A stretch of DNA of 52,168 nt, from contig JASJAW010000010.1 in assembly GCA_030066795.1 (NCBI GenBank), positions 1 to 52,168 of the forward strand, in the 5' to 3' direction. Below the pieces are notes generated by a model, which made no database searches, was not told where the DNA came from, and was given only the letters and a program-made list of their open reading frames with translations. The DNA is from Dinoroseobacter sp. GTDB taxonomy: Bacteria > Pseudomonadota > Alphaproteobacteria > Rhodobacterales > Rhodobacteraceae. The number at the start of each line of letters is the position of its first letter. Position 1 is the stretch's first letter. Positions 28,525 through 36,564 of the stretch are shown here, one piece after another. The position numbers and the translations under genes were made by a program.

Positions 28525-29919
28525 TCAGTTAAGCGTGTTCTTGTAGATCACACCATCTTTCATGATGAGTTGGATGCCTTCCGGGCTTTCGGGCCGTGGG
28601 TCGGCCCCGAACCAGACATCTCCAGTCCCGACTACGGAGAAATCCTCAAGCGGGTTGCCGTCAAGGATCAGGATATCCGCATAGGCGCCTTCCTCGATCA
28701 CGCCCAGCTTTCCCGCCGTATAGGGGTTTGTGAAGTCGCCGGACAACGCCACAATCTCTCCACCCGTCGAGGTCAGCGTGACCATAGATGTATAAGGGCC
28801 GAAGAATTCGTTGTTCAGGTGCTTTTCATAGGCAACCTGTATATTGCAGGCCTCAACGGAGCCGACGCAGTCAGTCTGGAACCCGCGCTTCACCGGGCAT
28901 TCCTTCATATTGTCGAGGTAGCCGGCAAATGTCGCGGAGGCAGACTTCGCTTTCGCCAGACTGGAGGGCACACTCGCCACGGCCGGGATTTCCAGCAAAC
29001 CGGGATCGAAGGCTGTCAGGTTGGTCGTGATATAAGCGCCTTTCTCATTCATGACCTCAGCAATTTCACAGTCGAAGGCAAACCCGTGTTCGATGGACAT
29101 CACCCCCGCATCAAGAGCATTGAGGATCGCCTCTTTGCGATAGGAATGCGCCATGACGTAGCTTCCATACTCGCTTGCTACCTGAACGGCCGCCTCGATC
29201 TCTTCCTTCGATCCGGCGAGCAGCTGCCAAGGGTCAAATGCTGACACCACGCCGCCGGATTGCATGAATTTCAGTTGTGTTGCGCCCATCCGAAAATTGT
29301 TGCGCCCAAACTTGTAGACGTCATCCACACCGCTGATTTCCTGAGCCAGGTTCAACCGGCTCATATTCGTGGCGGAGCCCGGTGGCGCGGTGAAGTTTGC
29401 GAAATCTGCGTGGCCGCCGCGCGTTCCGATAAAGGCTGCGGAGGGATAAAAGCGTGGGCCTGTGATCTGGCCAGAATCGATGGCTCGGCGCAGACCTCCG
29501 TTGGCGCCTCCCGCGTCACGGACCGTTGTGAATCCTTGCATCAGATACATTTCAGCCATCCGCGATCCATGGATCGCAAAGTCTTCCCATGTGGTGTTCG
29601 CCTCCATCGCAGGAAGGCTCGGCCCCATAAGCATCAGGTGTGCGTGTGTTTCGATGAACCCCGGCGTGAGAGTCCCGCCTCCTCCATCAATCACAGTTGC
29701 GCCCGGCGCCTCGATTGCATCGGTGGAAACCGCCTCGATCAGATTGCCCGTCACCAGAACGTTCGCATTCTCAATGAGCGCTTCGTTCACGCCATCGAAC
29801 ACTTGGATATTCGTGAACAGTGTCTGCGCAGGTTCGTCTTGCGCAACAGCAGAGCCCGCCAAAAGGGACATCGCGGTGGCGCACACCGCCAACCCGCCGA
29901 AAGAGAACAACCGGGGCAT
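28525..29919 (-). CDS. Secreted amidohydrolase, second copy with altered metal site
   Basis: A 464-residue signal-peptide-bearing amidohydrolase-superfamily protein and paralogue of 19666-20997. It keeps HAH in PGFIETHAHLML, Lys in QLKFMQSGG, His in MAHSYR and His in SIEHGFA. Where copy 1 has FGSDVF, this protein has a Cys-containing insert (NMKECPVKRGFQTDCVG) and VEACNIQVAYEKHL, so the usual catalytic Asp is not evident. The C-terminus has AYADILILDGNPLEDF, then a GADPRPESPEG insertion. AGGAGATTC precedes the ATG. It is the first gene of the operon with DUF3299, outer-membrane and porin genes, and is divergent from the AraC regulator. Confidence 0.82.
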   Translation of the reverse strand: MPRLFSFGGLAVCATAMSLLAGSAVAQDEPAQTLFTNIQVFDGVNEALIENANVLVTGNLIEAVSTDAIEAPGATVIDGGGGTLTPGFIETHAHLMLMGPSLPAMEANTTWEDFAIHGSRMAEMYLMQGFTTVRDAGGANGGLRRAIDSGQITGPRFYPSAAFIGTRGGHADFANFTAPPGSATNMSRLNLAQEISGVDDVYKFGRNNFRMGATQLKFMQSGGVVSAFDPWQLLAGSKEEIEAAVQVASEYGSYVMAHSYRKEAILNALDAGVMSIEHGFAFDCEIAEVMNEKGAYITTNLTAFDPGLLEIPAVASVPSSLAKAKSASATFAGYLDNMKECPVKRGFQTDCVGSVEACNIQVAYEKHLNNEFFGPYTSMVTLTSTGGEIVALSGDFTNPYTAGKLGVIEEGAYADILILDGNPLEDFSVVGTGDVWFGADPRPESPEGIQLIMKDGVIYKNTLN

Positions 29920-29978
29920 GAAAAGGAATCTCCTAAGCTGTTATTTTTCTGCGACTTTAGCGAAGATACGCTGTATGT

Positions 29979-30027
29979 CTTGCCATCTTTTCTTCTGAGG
30001 CCCAAGAAAAACGAAGAAAATGGCAAG
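29979..30027. promoter_or_regulatory. Long inverted repeat in the amidohydrolase/AraC divergent promoter
   Basis: CTTGCCAT (29979-29986) and ATGGCAAG (30020-30027) are perfect 8 bp inverted arms with centres 41 bp apart, about four helical turns. Pairing extends inward with one gap through CTTTTCTTC and GAAGAAAA. It is a candidate operator for the adjacent AraC-type regulator. Confidence 0.6.
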
Positions 30028-30071
30028 TTTCTTATCGGACTTTATGGCAGATTCTCGGGAAAGGAGACCCT

Positions 30072-31097
30072 ATGCCCGACGCGCCCCAGACGCCGCCCAC
30101 GTCCTACGGATTTGTGCGCCTGATCCTGGCGCGCCCGTTCATCGATGAAGTGGAGCGGCGGGGGATCCAGACCGGACGCGTGATCCAAAGCCTCGGACTT
30201 GCCCCGGAAGACTTGAACGACCCTGAGCGTTTTGTTCACGCGCAAACGGTCTATGGGCTCTTCAACGCGCTCGCGGACGCCGCCGGAGACCCGCAACTGG
30301 GCTACCACGTCGGATCTCGCCTCGATTTCGCGAAATGGCCGCCCTTTCAGCGCGCGGTCAACTCTTCGCGTACGGTGGGGGAGTTTCTGACAGCGTTCAT
30401 TGAAGCGGTCCCCTCTGAAGCGAACTCAGTGCGCCATGAACTTACAATCACGTCTCAGGGCGCATGCTACCGCATCCATAGACTGATCGAGACGGGCGCG
30501 AGCCCGCAACACACCGAAGCGTTTGGGGTCTCTCATTTTGTACGGCTGTTTCAATCGATTTCCGGCAAGCAGTGGAAACCTGACGACGTTATGATTAGGA
30601 CTCAGTTCACCGCTGCGCTGCCTACGCGGGTCCAGGGCGTAAAAGTTGAGCGCAAAGGCGAAGGTGGATTAGAGATCCATTTTCCGACTTCCTGGCTTTA
30701 TGCCGCGATAGAGTTGAGCTCTGTGTTGAGCGCCGCGCATGGGCGTGCGCAGAAAGGGCTTGGCAGAGACGTTTCCCTCATCAGCGTTTTTCAAGCTGCC
30801 GCAAGGACCATGCTTCACGATCTTGGCGCGGGCGTCGACGATATCGCCAAGGCAGTTGGAGTGGACAGCGCTGACCTCAAAACCGCATTGCATAATGAAG
30901 GCACCACTGCCGCCAAAGAGTTCCGACGCCTGCGTCTTGAAACGGCGAAAGCGCGTCTGGGGTCCAGCAATAGTTCGATTTCCGAACTTGCAGGTGATCT
31001 GGGCTATTCAGACCCGGCCCACTTCACGCGCTTCTTTCGCACACAAACCGGGCACTCCCCGCGCGCATATCGGAAAACCCAACGAGGAAGGAAATAA
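30072..31097 (+). CDS. AraC-family transcriptional regulator
   Basis: A 341-residue regulator with an N-terminal Arabinose_bd-type ligand domain (about 15-210) and a C-terminal AraC HTH_18 domain (about 245-335). The second helix-turn-helix is clear in SISELAGDLGYSDPAHFTRFFRTQTGHSPRAYR. GGGAAAGGAGACCCT precedes the ATG. It is divergent from the amidohydrolase operon with the long inverted repeat between, so it is predicted to control that operon, probably sensing its substrate. A terminator follows. Confidence 0.88.
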   Translation: MPDAPQTPPTSYGFVRLILARPFIDEVERRGIQTGRVIQSLGLAPEDLNDPERFVHAQTVYGLFNALADAAGDPQLGYHVGSRLDFAKWPPFQRAVNSSRTVGEFLTAFIEAVPSEANSVRHELTITSQGACYRIHRLIETGASPQHTEAFGVSHFVRLFQSISGKQWKPDDVMIRTQFTAALPTRVQGVKVERKGEGGLEIHFPTSWLYAAIELSSVLSAAHGRAQKGLGRDVSLISVFQAAARTMLHDLGAGVDDIAKAVGVDSADLKTALHNEGTTAAKEFRRLRLETAKARLGSSNSSISELAGDLGYSDPAHFTRFFRTQTGHSPRAYRKTQRGRK

Positions 31098-31110
31098 TGG
31101 CAGTAGTTTT

Positions 31111-31140
31111 CGGGTGGATGACCGTTACCCGTGTTTTTTT
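31111..31140 (+). terminator. Terminator after the AraC gene
   Basis: CGGGT and ACCCG (with two further G-T pairs inside) form a stem around an 11-nt region, followed by GTGTTTTTTT. It begins 14 bp after the stop. Confidence 0.5.
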
Positions 31141-31389
31141 GGGGCACCATCCGACCAATTCAAACGATTGAAACCAAGAGGATTATTCAAGTCACCAACC
31201 AAAAGGAATAAGATGTATGCGGATTGGGTTGAGCGCCTTACAGGATCTGGAGCCACTATCGAAAATCGCGAACACACCCGTTGATTACACCACTTCGGCA
31301 ACGGCTGGCATTGCGTTACGCAAGGCCGCCAGACAAAACACATGATTGATCTAGGAGCCAAAGATCAGCCCCCTCAAACGCCCAACGGT

Positions 31390-31836
31390 TCAGCGCAGGA
31401 CGAGAACAGGCGTCTCGCTCAAAGATATCACCTCGGCGGTTTGACTGCCGAGCAACATCTTCTTCACCCCGCTGCGACCGTGTGAAGCCATAACAATCAG
31501 ATCACAGTCTTCGCGGCTGGCTGTTTGCATGATGCCTTCTGCGGGTTTTAGGTCGTTCACATGCCGCGTTTCACATGCGATGCTCATGGCCGACGCGCGG
31601 GCTGCAGCTTCGTCGAGAATGATCTTGGCTCCCGCTTTTGCGGCGGCTTCGTAGGCCTGCACCGCATCTAACTGCCCTTTGTCGATATTGCTCGCCATAT
31701 CCATGGCCGACCAGATTTCCGTGACCGTGACGATTAACGCTGTCGCGCCAACAGTCTTTGCAAGTTGGAGCCCGTGATCAACGGCTTTGCTGGCCAGCTC
31801 GGAACCGTCGGTCGCAATCAGTATTCGTTTGTACAT
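31390..31836 (-). CDS. Universal stress protein, UspA family
   Basis: A 148-residue single-domain USP. The start YKRILIATDGSELASKAVDHGL and the nucleotide-binding loop IVMASHGRSGVKKMLLGSQT with closing PVLVLR are the ATP-binding USP pattern. The ATG at 31836 has GGGGGAGGACAAG just upstream; the frame runs back to 31890 without homology. It stands alone. No FNR-like box was found within 100 bp. Role: stress survival, by family. Confidence 0.92.
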   Translation of the reverse strand: MYKRILIATDGSELASKAVDHGLQLAKTVGATALIVTVTEIWSAMDMASNIDKGQLDAVQAYEAAAKAGAKIILDEAAARASAMSIACETRHVNDLKPAEGIMQTASREDCDLIVMASHGRSGVKKMLLGSQTAEVISLSETPVLVLR

Positions 31837-32453
31837 CTTGTCCTCCCCCAAAAAATGACTTCGACAGGATAGCCTGACGTACCGCGCCATCCTAGCGGCA
31901 TCTGGAGTGACAAGTCTGCCCGACTTCGCTCAGACTCTTTGAAGACTGCGATCCCAATCTGGCAACAAACAGGATAGCGAGGATGAGTATTCAGGTGCTC
32001 TGTCGGAGTGGGTCGAAACGAAAAACAGCCTCTTCAGGCGCATCGAGCACCGCAAGGTTACAGCGGTCATGGCAGAAGCCCAAAGTGAACAGCAAGCTGC
32101 AGTGCCGGATCTGAGGCTTACCGGCTTGAACCACGACCGGTTCGTGGCGTTACATGAGGCCCAAGCAGACGTTTCTGGCATCACTCCGGAGTGTTATCGG
32201 TTTAACTTCAAGGCTATTGCGCTTGGCTGCCGGAGGGGCGCGGCACAACACCTCCCAGATATCTGCGTGGAGTTCTTCAACGCATGTATCGCGCGTCATA
32301 TCTCGCCATGTCGCCGTCTCTGAGCGTCCTCGACTAAAACTATTCTCAGGGACGATTAAAAAGTCTTAAGAATTTCGAAACCCCAGCCTAATCTAGGCTT
32401 CCTATCTTGCGGCCAACTCCGGTTTTCGGAGGCAAAGATAGGAGTGCATTTGC
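31837..32453. other. Gene-free stretch between usp and degP-like gene
   Basis: About 600 bp with short frames on both strands, none with homology, a convincing start or a stable codon pattern. The right end contains the promoter-proximal dyads of the downstream protease. Confidence 0.4.
32385..32431. promoter_or_regulatory. Two dyads upstream of the Do-type protease
   Basis: AGCCTA-ATC-TAGGCT (32385-32399) is a perfect palindrome. CTCCG-GTTTT-CGGAG (32417-32431) is a hairpin ending 9 bp before the Shine-Dalgarno GGAG. The first may be an operator; the second could shape the mRNA leader. Confidence 0.4.
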
Positions 32454-33908
32454 ATGAAACACCAAACAAAGACTTCCAGATCCCTCGGCCGCTTTGCTAC
32501 GGCAACCGCGCTTTCGACCAGCTTGCTTGCAGCGGCAACAAGTGCGGTTCACGCCGATGAAGCATTGGCCGATCTCGTTGAGCGGGTTTCGCCTTCGGTT
32601 GTAACGGTTCTGTCGTCCCGTGAGCCTGCACAGATGGACCTTGCCAAAGGACCGACGGACAGAATGCCCTTCCCGGAGGGATCGCCGTTTGAAGACTTCT
32701 TCAAAAATTTTGGTCCACAACAAGGTATTCCCGACCAGTTCCGGAACCAACAGCCCTCTTCTGGGTTGGGATCGGGGTTTATTCTTGACGCAGAAGGCTG
32801 GATTGTGACCAACCATCACGTTGTGGATGGCGCGGACACAGTAACTGTTCGTTTGAGTGACGACCGTGAATTCGATGCCGAGATTATCGGGGTGGACGAG
32901 CAAACAGACCTGGCGCTGCTTCGCATCGAGGCAAACGACGCGCTTCCCTTCGTAGAACTCGGCGACTCAAGCGAGATCCGTGTCGGTGAAGATGTCATGG
33001 CAGTCGGCAACCCATTTGGACTTGGTGGCACGGTGACCAAGGGGATCATCTCCGCCAAAGGGAGAAATATTGCAGTCGGTCCCTATGCCGACTTCCTGCA
33101 AACCGATGCCGCAATCAACCGGGGGAATTCTGGCGGGCCGCTTTTCAATATGGACGGCGAAGTCGTCGGCGTGAACTCTGCCATCTATTCTCCGACCGGC
33201 GGGTCTGTTGGTGTCGGCTTCGCAGTTGCCTCGGATATCGTCGAAATGGTTGTAGAAGACCTAAAAGATGATGGCAAAGTTGACCGTGGCTGGCTGGGCG
33301 TTTCGATTCAAAACGTGACGCCAGATCTCGCGGCAGCGCTCGGCCTTGAGAATGCGAAAGGCGCTTTGGTGTCGTCTGTCGTGGCAGGCAGCCCCTCCGA
33401 CGGTGCATTAGAAACCGGGGATGTCATCCTCACTTTCGATGGTCAGGATGTGCCGAATAGCAATGACTTGCCGAAGCTGGTTGCTGCGGCAGGTATCGGA
33501 GAGACAGTCCAGGTAGTCGTTCTGCGCAGCGGCAATACGAAGACCCTCGACATCTCTCTGGGTCAATTCACAGCAGCTCAAAACGCCCAGCGGGATGTTG
33601 CAGAGCCCGAAGAGACATCTGCCCTTGAGGCTATGGGCGCGACTGTTGCCGAGCTTACGGACAGCGCGCGCGCTGAAATCGGCGTCGGGGACGACACGCA
33701 AGGGTTGGTCATCACCTCGTTGTCGTCGTCGGGACCGGCGGCGAAGGCGGGCCTTCAGGTCGGCGACGTCATTGTGCGCGTGGGAAATGAAGCGATAACG
33801 ACGCCCCAGACGCTCAGCGCCGCGCTTGACGCAGGGCAAACCGATCCGGCCCTGCTCCTGATCAACCGCGCGGGTCAACAGATCTTTGTAGCTGTCGAGC
33901 TCGTTTGA
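32454..33908 (+). CDS. Periplasmic Do-family serine protease (DegP/MucD-like)
   Basis: A 484-residue HtrA protease-chaperone for misfolded envelope proteins. The signal peptide ends near AVHADE. The trypsin-like domain has catalytic His122 (TNHHVV), Asp152 (TDLALL) and Ser226 (RGNSGGPL). Two PDZ domains follow at about 285-370 (RGWLGVSIQ...) and 395-480 (SSGPAAKAGLQVGDVIVRV). The Pro/Phe-rich loop MPFPEGSPFEDFFKNFG is the family LA-like loop. Start is the ATG at 32454 with GGAG 9 nt upstream. It precedes a two-component system in the same direction, a common alphaproteobacterial pairing, so the system probably monitors envelope stress. Confidence 0.93.
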   Translation: MKHQTKTSRSLGRFATATALSTSLLAAATSAVHADEALADLVERVSPSVVTVLSSREPAQMDLAKGPTDRMPFPEGSPFEDFFKNFGPQQGIPDQFRNQQPSSGLGSGFILDAEGWIVTNHHVVDGADTVTVRLSDDREFDAEIIGVDEQTDLALLRIEANDALPFVELGDSSEIRVGEDVMAVGNPFGLGGTVTKGIISAKGRNIAVGPYADFLQTDAAINRGNSGGPLFNMDGEVVGVNSAIYSPTGGSVGVGFAVASDIVEMVVEDLKDDGKVDRGWLGVSIQNVTPDLAAALGLENAKGALVSSVVAGSPSDGALETGDVILTFDGQDVPNSNDLPKLVAAAGIGETVQVVVLRSGNTKTLDISLGQFTAAQNAQRDVAEPEETSALEAMGATVAELTDSARAEIGVGDDTQGLVITSLSSSGPAAKAGLQVGDVIVRVGNEAITTPQTLSAALDAGQTDPALLLINRAGQQIFVAVELV

Positions 33909-33965
33909 CAGGCTCAAAGACTGAGCGTTCCGATTGCCTTATTTTGTGCGGGGGCATCGGACGGC

Positions 33966-34019
33966 GGTGGATCTTAGGGAGGTGATCCACCGTTGCCGCC
34001 GGGCGTGGTAATCACGTCC
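33966..34019 (+). terminator. Tandem hairpins between protease and response regulator genes
   Basis: GGTGGATC (33966-33973) pairs with GATCCACC (33984-33991), then GGGCGTG-GTAAT-CACGTCC (34001-34019) forms a second stem with one G-T pair. Neither is followed by a clear T-tract, so they may terminate, attenuate or stabilise the degP-like transcript. Confidence 0.45.
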
Positions 34020-34090
34020 GGCGACGCATTTTCAAAGACTATTCTCATCATCCGCCCACGTCCCTAGTATACCCGTTGAAACATAGCTCA

Positions 34091-34771
34091 ATGACACGCC
34101 GTATTCTGATTATCGAAGATGACGAAGAAACCCGCGAGTTCATCTCCCGCGGGTTCGCTGAAGAGGGCTATACAATCGAGACGGCCGAGAACGGCCGCGA
34201 TGGGCTCTATCTTGCGACCGACGGCGGGTTCGAGGCGATTATCCTGGACCGCATGTTGCCGGAGATGGATGGACTGGCACTTCTCAAGTCAATACGGGCC
34301 GCCGGATTAACGACGCCCGTCTTGATGCTCACGGCGATGAGCGCGGTCGATGAACGCGTTCGCGGCCTACGCTCTGGTGCGGACGACTATCTCGTCAAAC
34401 CCTTCTCGCTTCAGGAACTTCTCGCCCGCGTGGAAGCGCTGCTCCGTCGCCCGCAAGAGCAGTCGGAAACGACGCTCCTGACCTGCAATAACCTTGAGAT
34501 GGACCTTGTGCGTCGAACTGTACGGCGCGGCACCCGCGACCTCACCCTGACCCCACAAGAATTCAAGATTCTTGAGTTCCTGCTGCGGCGCAAGAACAGG
34601 GTCGTCACGCGCTCCATGCTTTTGGAGGGGATCTGGGACTATCACTTTGACCCCAAAACGAATGTCGTGGATGTGCACATCAGCAAACTCCGCAAACAGG
34701 TGGACTTTGGTTCAGAGGTGCCGCTGTTACAAACAGTGCGAGGTGCCGGCTACATGCTGGCGGACGCCTAG
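34091..34771 (+). CDS. OmpR-family response regulator
   Basis: A 226-residue regulator with a receiver domain (acid pocket Glu9/Asp10/Asp11, phospho-acceptor Asp53 in LDRMLPEMDG, Lys103 in LVKPFS) and a C-terminal winged helix (LTPQEFKILEFLLRRKNRVVTRSMLLEGIWD ... VDVHISKLRKQVD, split). I chose the ATG at 34091, where MTRRILIIEDD begins, over a TTG at 34076. Its stop codon directly abuts the ATG of the kinase gene. Targets probably include the upstream protease. Confidence 0.92.
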   Translation: MTRRILIIEDDEETREFISRGFAEEGYTIETAENGRDGLYLATDGGFEAIILDRMLPEMDGLALLKSIRAAGLTTPVLMLTAMSAVDERVRGLRSGADDYLVKPFSLQELLARVEALLRRPQEQSETTLLTCNNLEMDLVRRTVRRGTRDLTLTPQEFKILEFLLRRKNRVVTRSMLLEGIWDYHFDPKTNVVDVHISKLRKQVDFGSEVPLLQTVRGAGYMLADA

Positions 34772-36133
34772 ATGGGCTTCGTCCAGAGCACGCGTACGCG
34801 CTTGGTTGCCGCCAGTGCACTGCTAAGCCTCATAGCAATCGCGCTTGTGTTGGGCCTCGTCTATCTCACTGCAAACAGAATAATAGAGGCCGAAACGCGA
34901 GGTGTAGTTACCGCCGAACTCAACGGTCTTTCCGACAGTTACGCTGACCTTGGCATGCTGGGCCTCGCCCGGGCGATCGAGCGACGCATCAGTAACACCG
35001 CAGAGCCAGACGCGCTCTATCTTCTGACGGATCGGTTTGGACAACCGATCGCCGGAAATCTTGGCGCTTGGCCGCCAACGGTCACCCCGGGCAGCGGCTG
35101 GGTCGAGATAGAACTGATACGGACAGACATCGATCGGCGGGTCCCGATCTCAGCCGCTTCAATTCAACTGCGCGGGGGGGAGCGGCTCTTGGTTGGGCGC
35201 GATGCGTCGGCACGGTATCAGTTCGATCGCGTCCTTGGCCAATCACTGGCCCTTGCGCTGGCAACCGCTATTGGCCTGAGCCTGATCACTGGCTGGCTAC
35301 TGACGCGCCTTGTATTCCGGCGCGTGGGTGAGATTTCGGAAACTGCGCGAGAGATCGTATCGGGAGATCTCACTCAACGCATGCCCATTCGCGAGGGCGG
35401 CGACGAATTTGATCAGCTCGCCCTAACCTTGAATGACATGCTGGATAGGATCGAAGCTCTCGTCGCCAACCTGCGCATGACCACCAACAGTCTGTCGCAC
35501 GACCTGCGCAGCCCGTTGACGCGACTGCAAGGCCATGTCGAGCAGCTTACACAAGGCGAGCTTTCGCCGCGGGAACGGGAAAAAGCTGGCGAGAACGCAT
35601 TGCGCGAAGTCAACCATATCCTTGATGTCTTTAGGGATTTGACAGAGATCGCACGCGCCGATGCAGGCATCGGTCGGTCTGAATTTCAGAAAGTCGACCT
35701 GGCGAAACTGGCGCGGGAGGTCACTGAGTTTTATAAGCCGGTCGCTTCGCAGAACGAGGTTTCGATTTCTTGTATAGGCGCGGATGTCGTTATTGATGGA
35801 CACAAGGCCCTTCTAAACCAGGCCGTCGCCAATTTACTCGACAATGCGATGCGATACGCACCTCCGAATTCTGCGATCAAGGTGGCTGCCAAGCAGGTGG
35901 GTGTGAACGCTGTGCTGTCTGTAACTGATGCCGGGCCGGGCATACCGTTAGATGAATATGACCATATTCTTCAGCCCTTTGTCACGCTAGACGACAGCCG
36001 CTCAGACCGACACTCTGGCCTTGGGCTGGCGTTGGTTGCCTCGGTCGCCCGATTGCACAACGGCAAGGTTACTCTGGCAGACAATGCGCCTGGTTTGGTC
36101 GTGTCGTTAGAACTAGCCGGTCACCATGATTAG
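34772..36133 (+). CDS. Sensor histidine kinase (HAMP-type)
   Basis: A 453-residue inner-membrane kinase. Membrane helices at about 11-33 and 156-180 bracket a periplasmic sensor of about 120 residues. HAMP (TRLVFRRVGEISETAREIVSGD) follows, then HisKA with His243 in SHDLRSPLTRL, and HATPase with NLLDNAMRYAPP, DAGPGIP and SGLGLALV. It starts immediately after the regulator's stop, so both are made from one transcript. The periplasmic signal is unknown. Confidence 0.92.
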   Translation: MGFVQSTRTRLVAASALLSLIAIALVLGLVYLTANRIIEAETRGVVTAELNGLSDSYADLGMLGLARAIERRISNTAEPDALYLLTDRFGQPIAGNLGAWPPTVTPGSGWVEIELIRTDIDRRVPISAASIQLRGGERLLVGRDASARYQFDRVLGQSLALALATAIGLSLITGWLLTRLVFRRVGEISETAREIVSGDLTQRMPIREGGDEFDQLALTLNDMLDRIEALVANLRMTTNSLSHDLRSPLTRLQGHVEQLTQGELSPREREKAGENALREVNHILDVFRDLTEIARADAGIGRSEFQKVDLAKLAREVTEFYKPVASQNEVSISCIGADVVIDGHKALLNQAVANLLDNAMRYAPPNSAIKVAAKQVGVNAVLSVTDAGPGIPLDEYDHILQPFVTLDDSRSDRHSGLGLALVASVARLHNGKVTLADNAPGLVVSLELAGHHD

Positions 36134-36564
36134 GCTTGCTCAAATTGGCACACAGCAAAGGCGCGCCACCTCTTCAACGAATGGCAAACCTCCTGAGACG
36201 CTGAGCCACGTCAACTGAATGCACATGAGTACGGTGACTGGCCTCCTCGCTGCTTCGCCAAAGAAGTCGCCACTGGGTTGCGTCGCTCCCAAACCGCGTC
36301 GACACCCGGTATAGACACGCTGTTTCTCGAGGATGGACAATGGCTGAGATACGCCTACGAGCAGTAAGGCTTCCAACATGCCTGCGGTGGCGATGAGCGA
36401 GACCCGGGGACTGGCTCTCCAACTTGCTCTGCCGTGCACAAACGTTTGAAATATCGCGCGGTTTCTTTTGGGAGTGAAAGGATTACTGTAGACCGCGACG
36501 ATAATTGGGAGCTTTTTTTGATATTCGCTAATCTATGAAAGAATTGGCAGATGCGGTCTAAATA
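36134..36564. other. Gene-free stretch with a possible gene remnant
   Basis: No intact gene is supported. One plus-strand frame (36197-36367) has no ATG or GTG near its 5' end but ends in a protein-like segment (DTLFLEDGQWLRYAYEQ then stop), which could be the decayed 3' end of a gene. The last 100 bp are AT-rich and may hold the promoter of the next gene. Confidence 0.35.

Noticed and set aside
32069..32323. 84-residue plus-strand frame between usp and the Do protease
   Set aside because: No homology and a similar-length frame lies on the opposite strand; the codon pattern is not persuasive.
36140..36439. 99-residue minus-strand frame between the histidine kinase and hydrolase genes
   Set aside because: No recognised fold, no ribosome binding site, and it competes with another equally unsupported frame.
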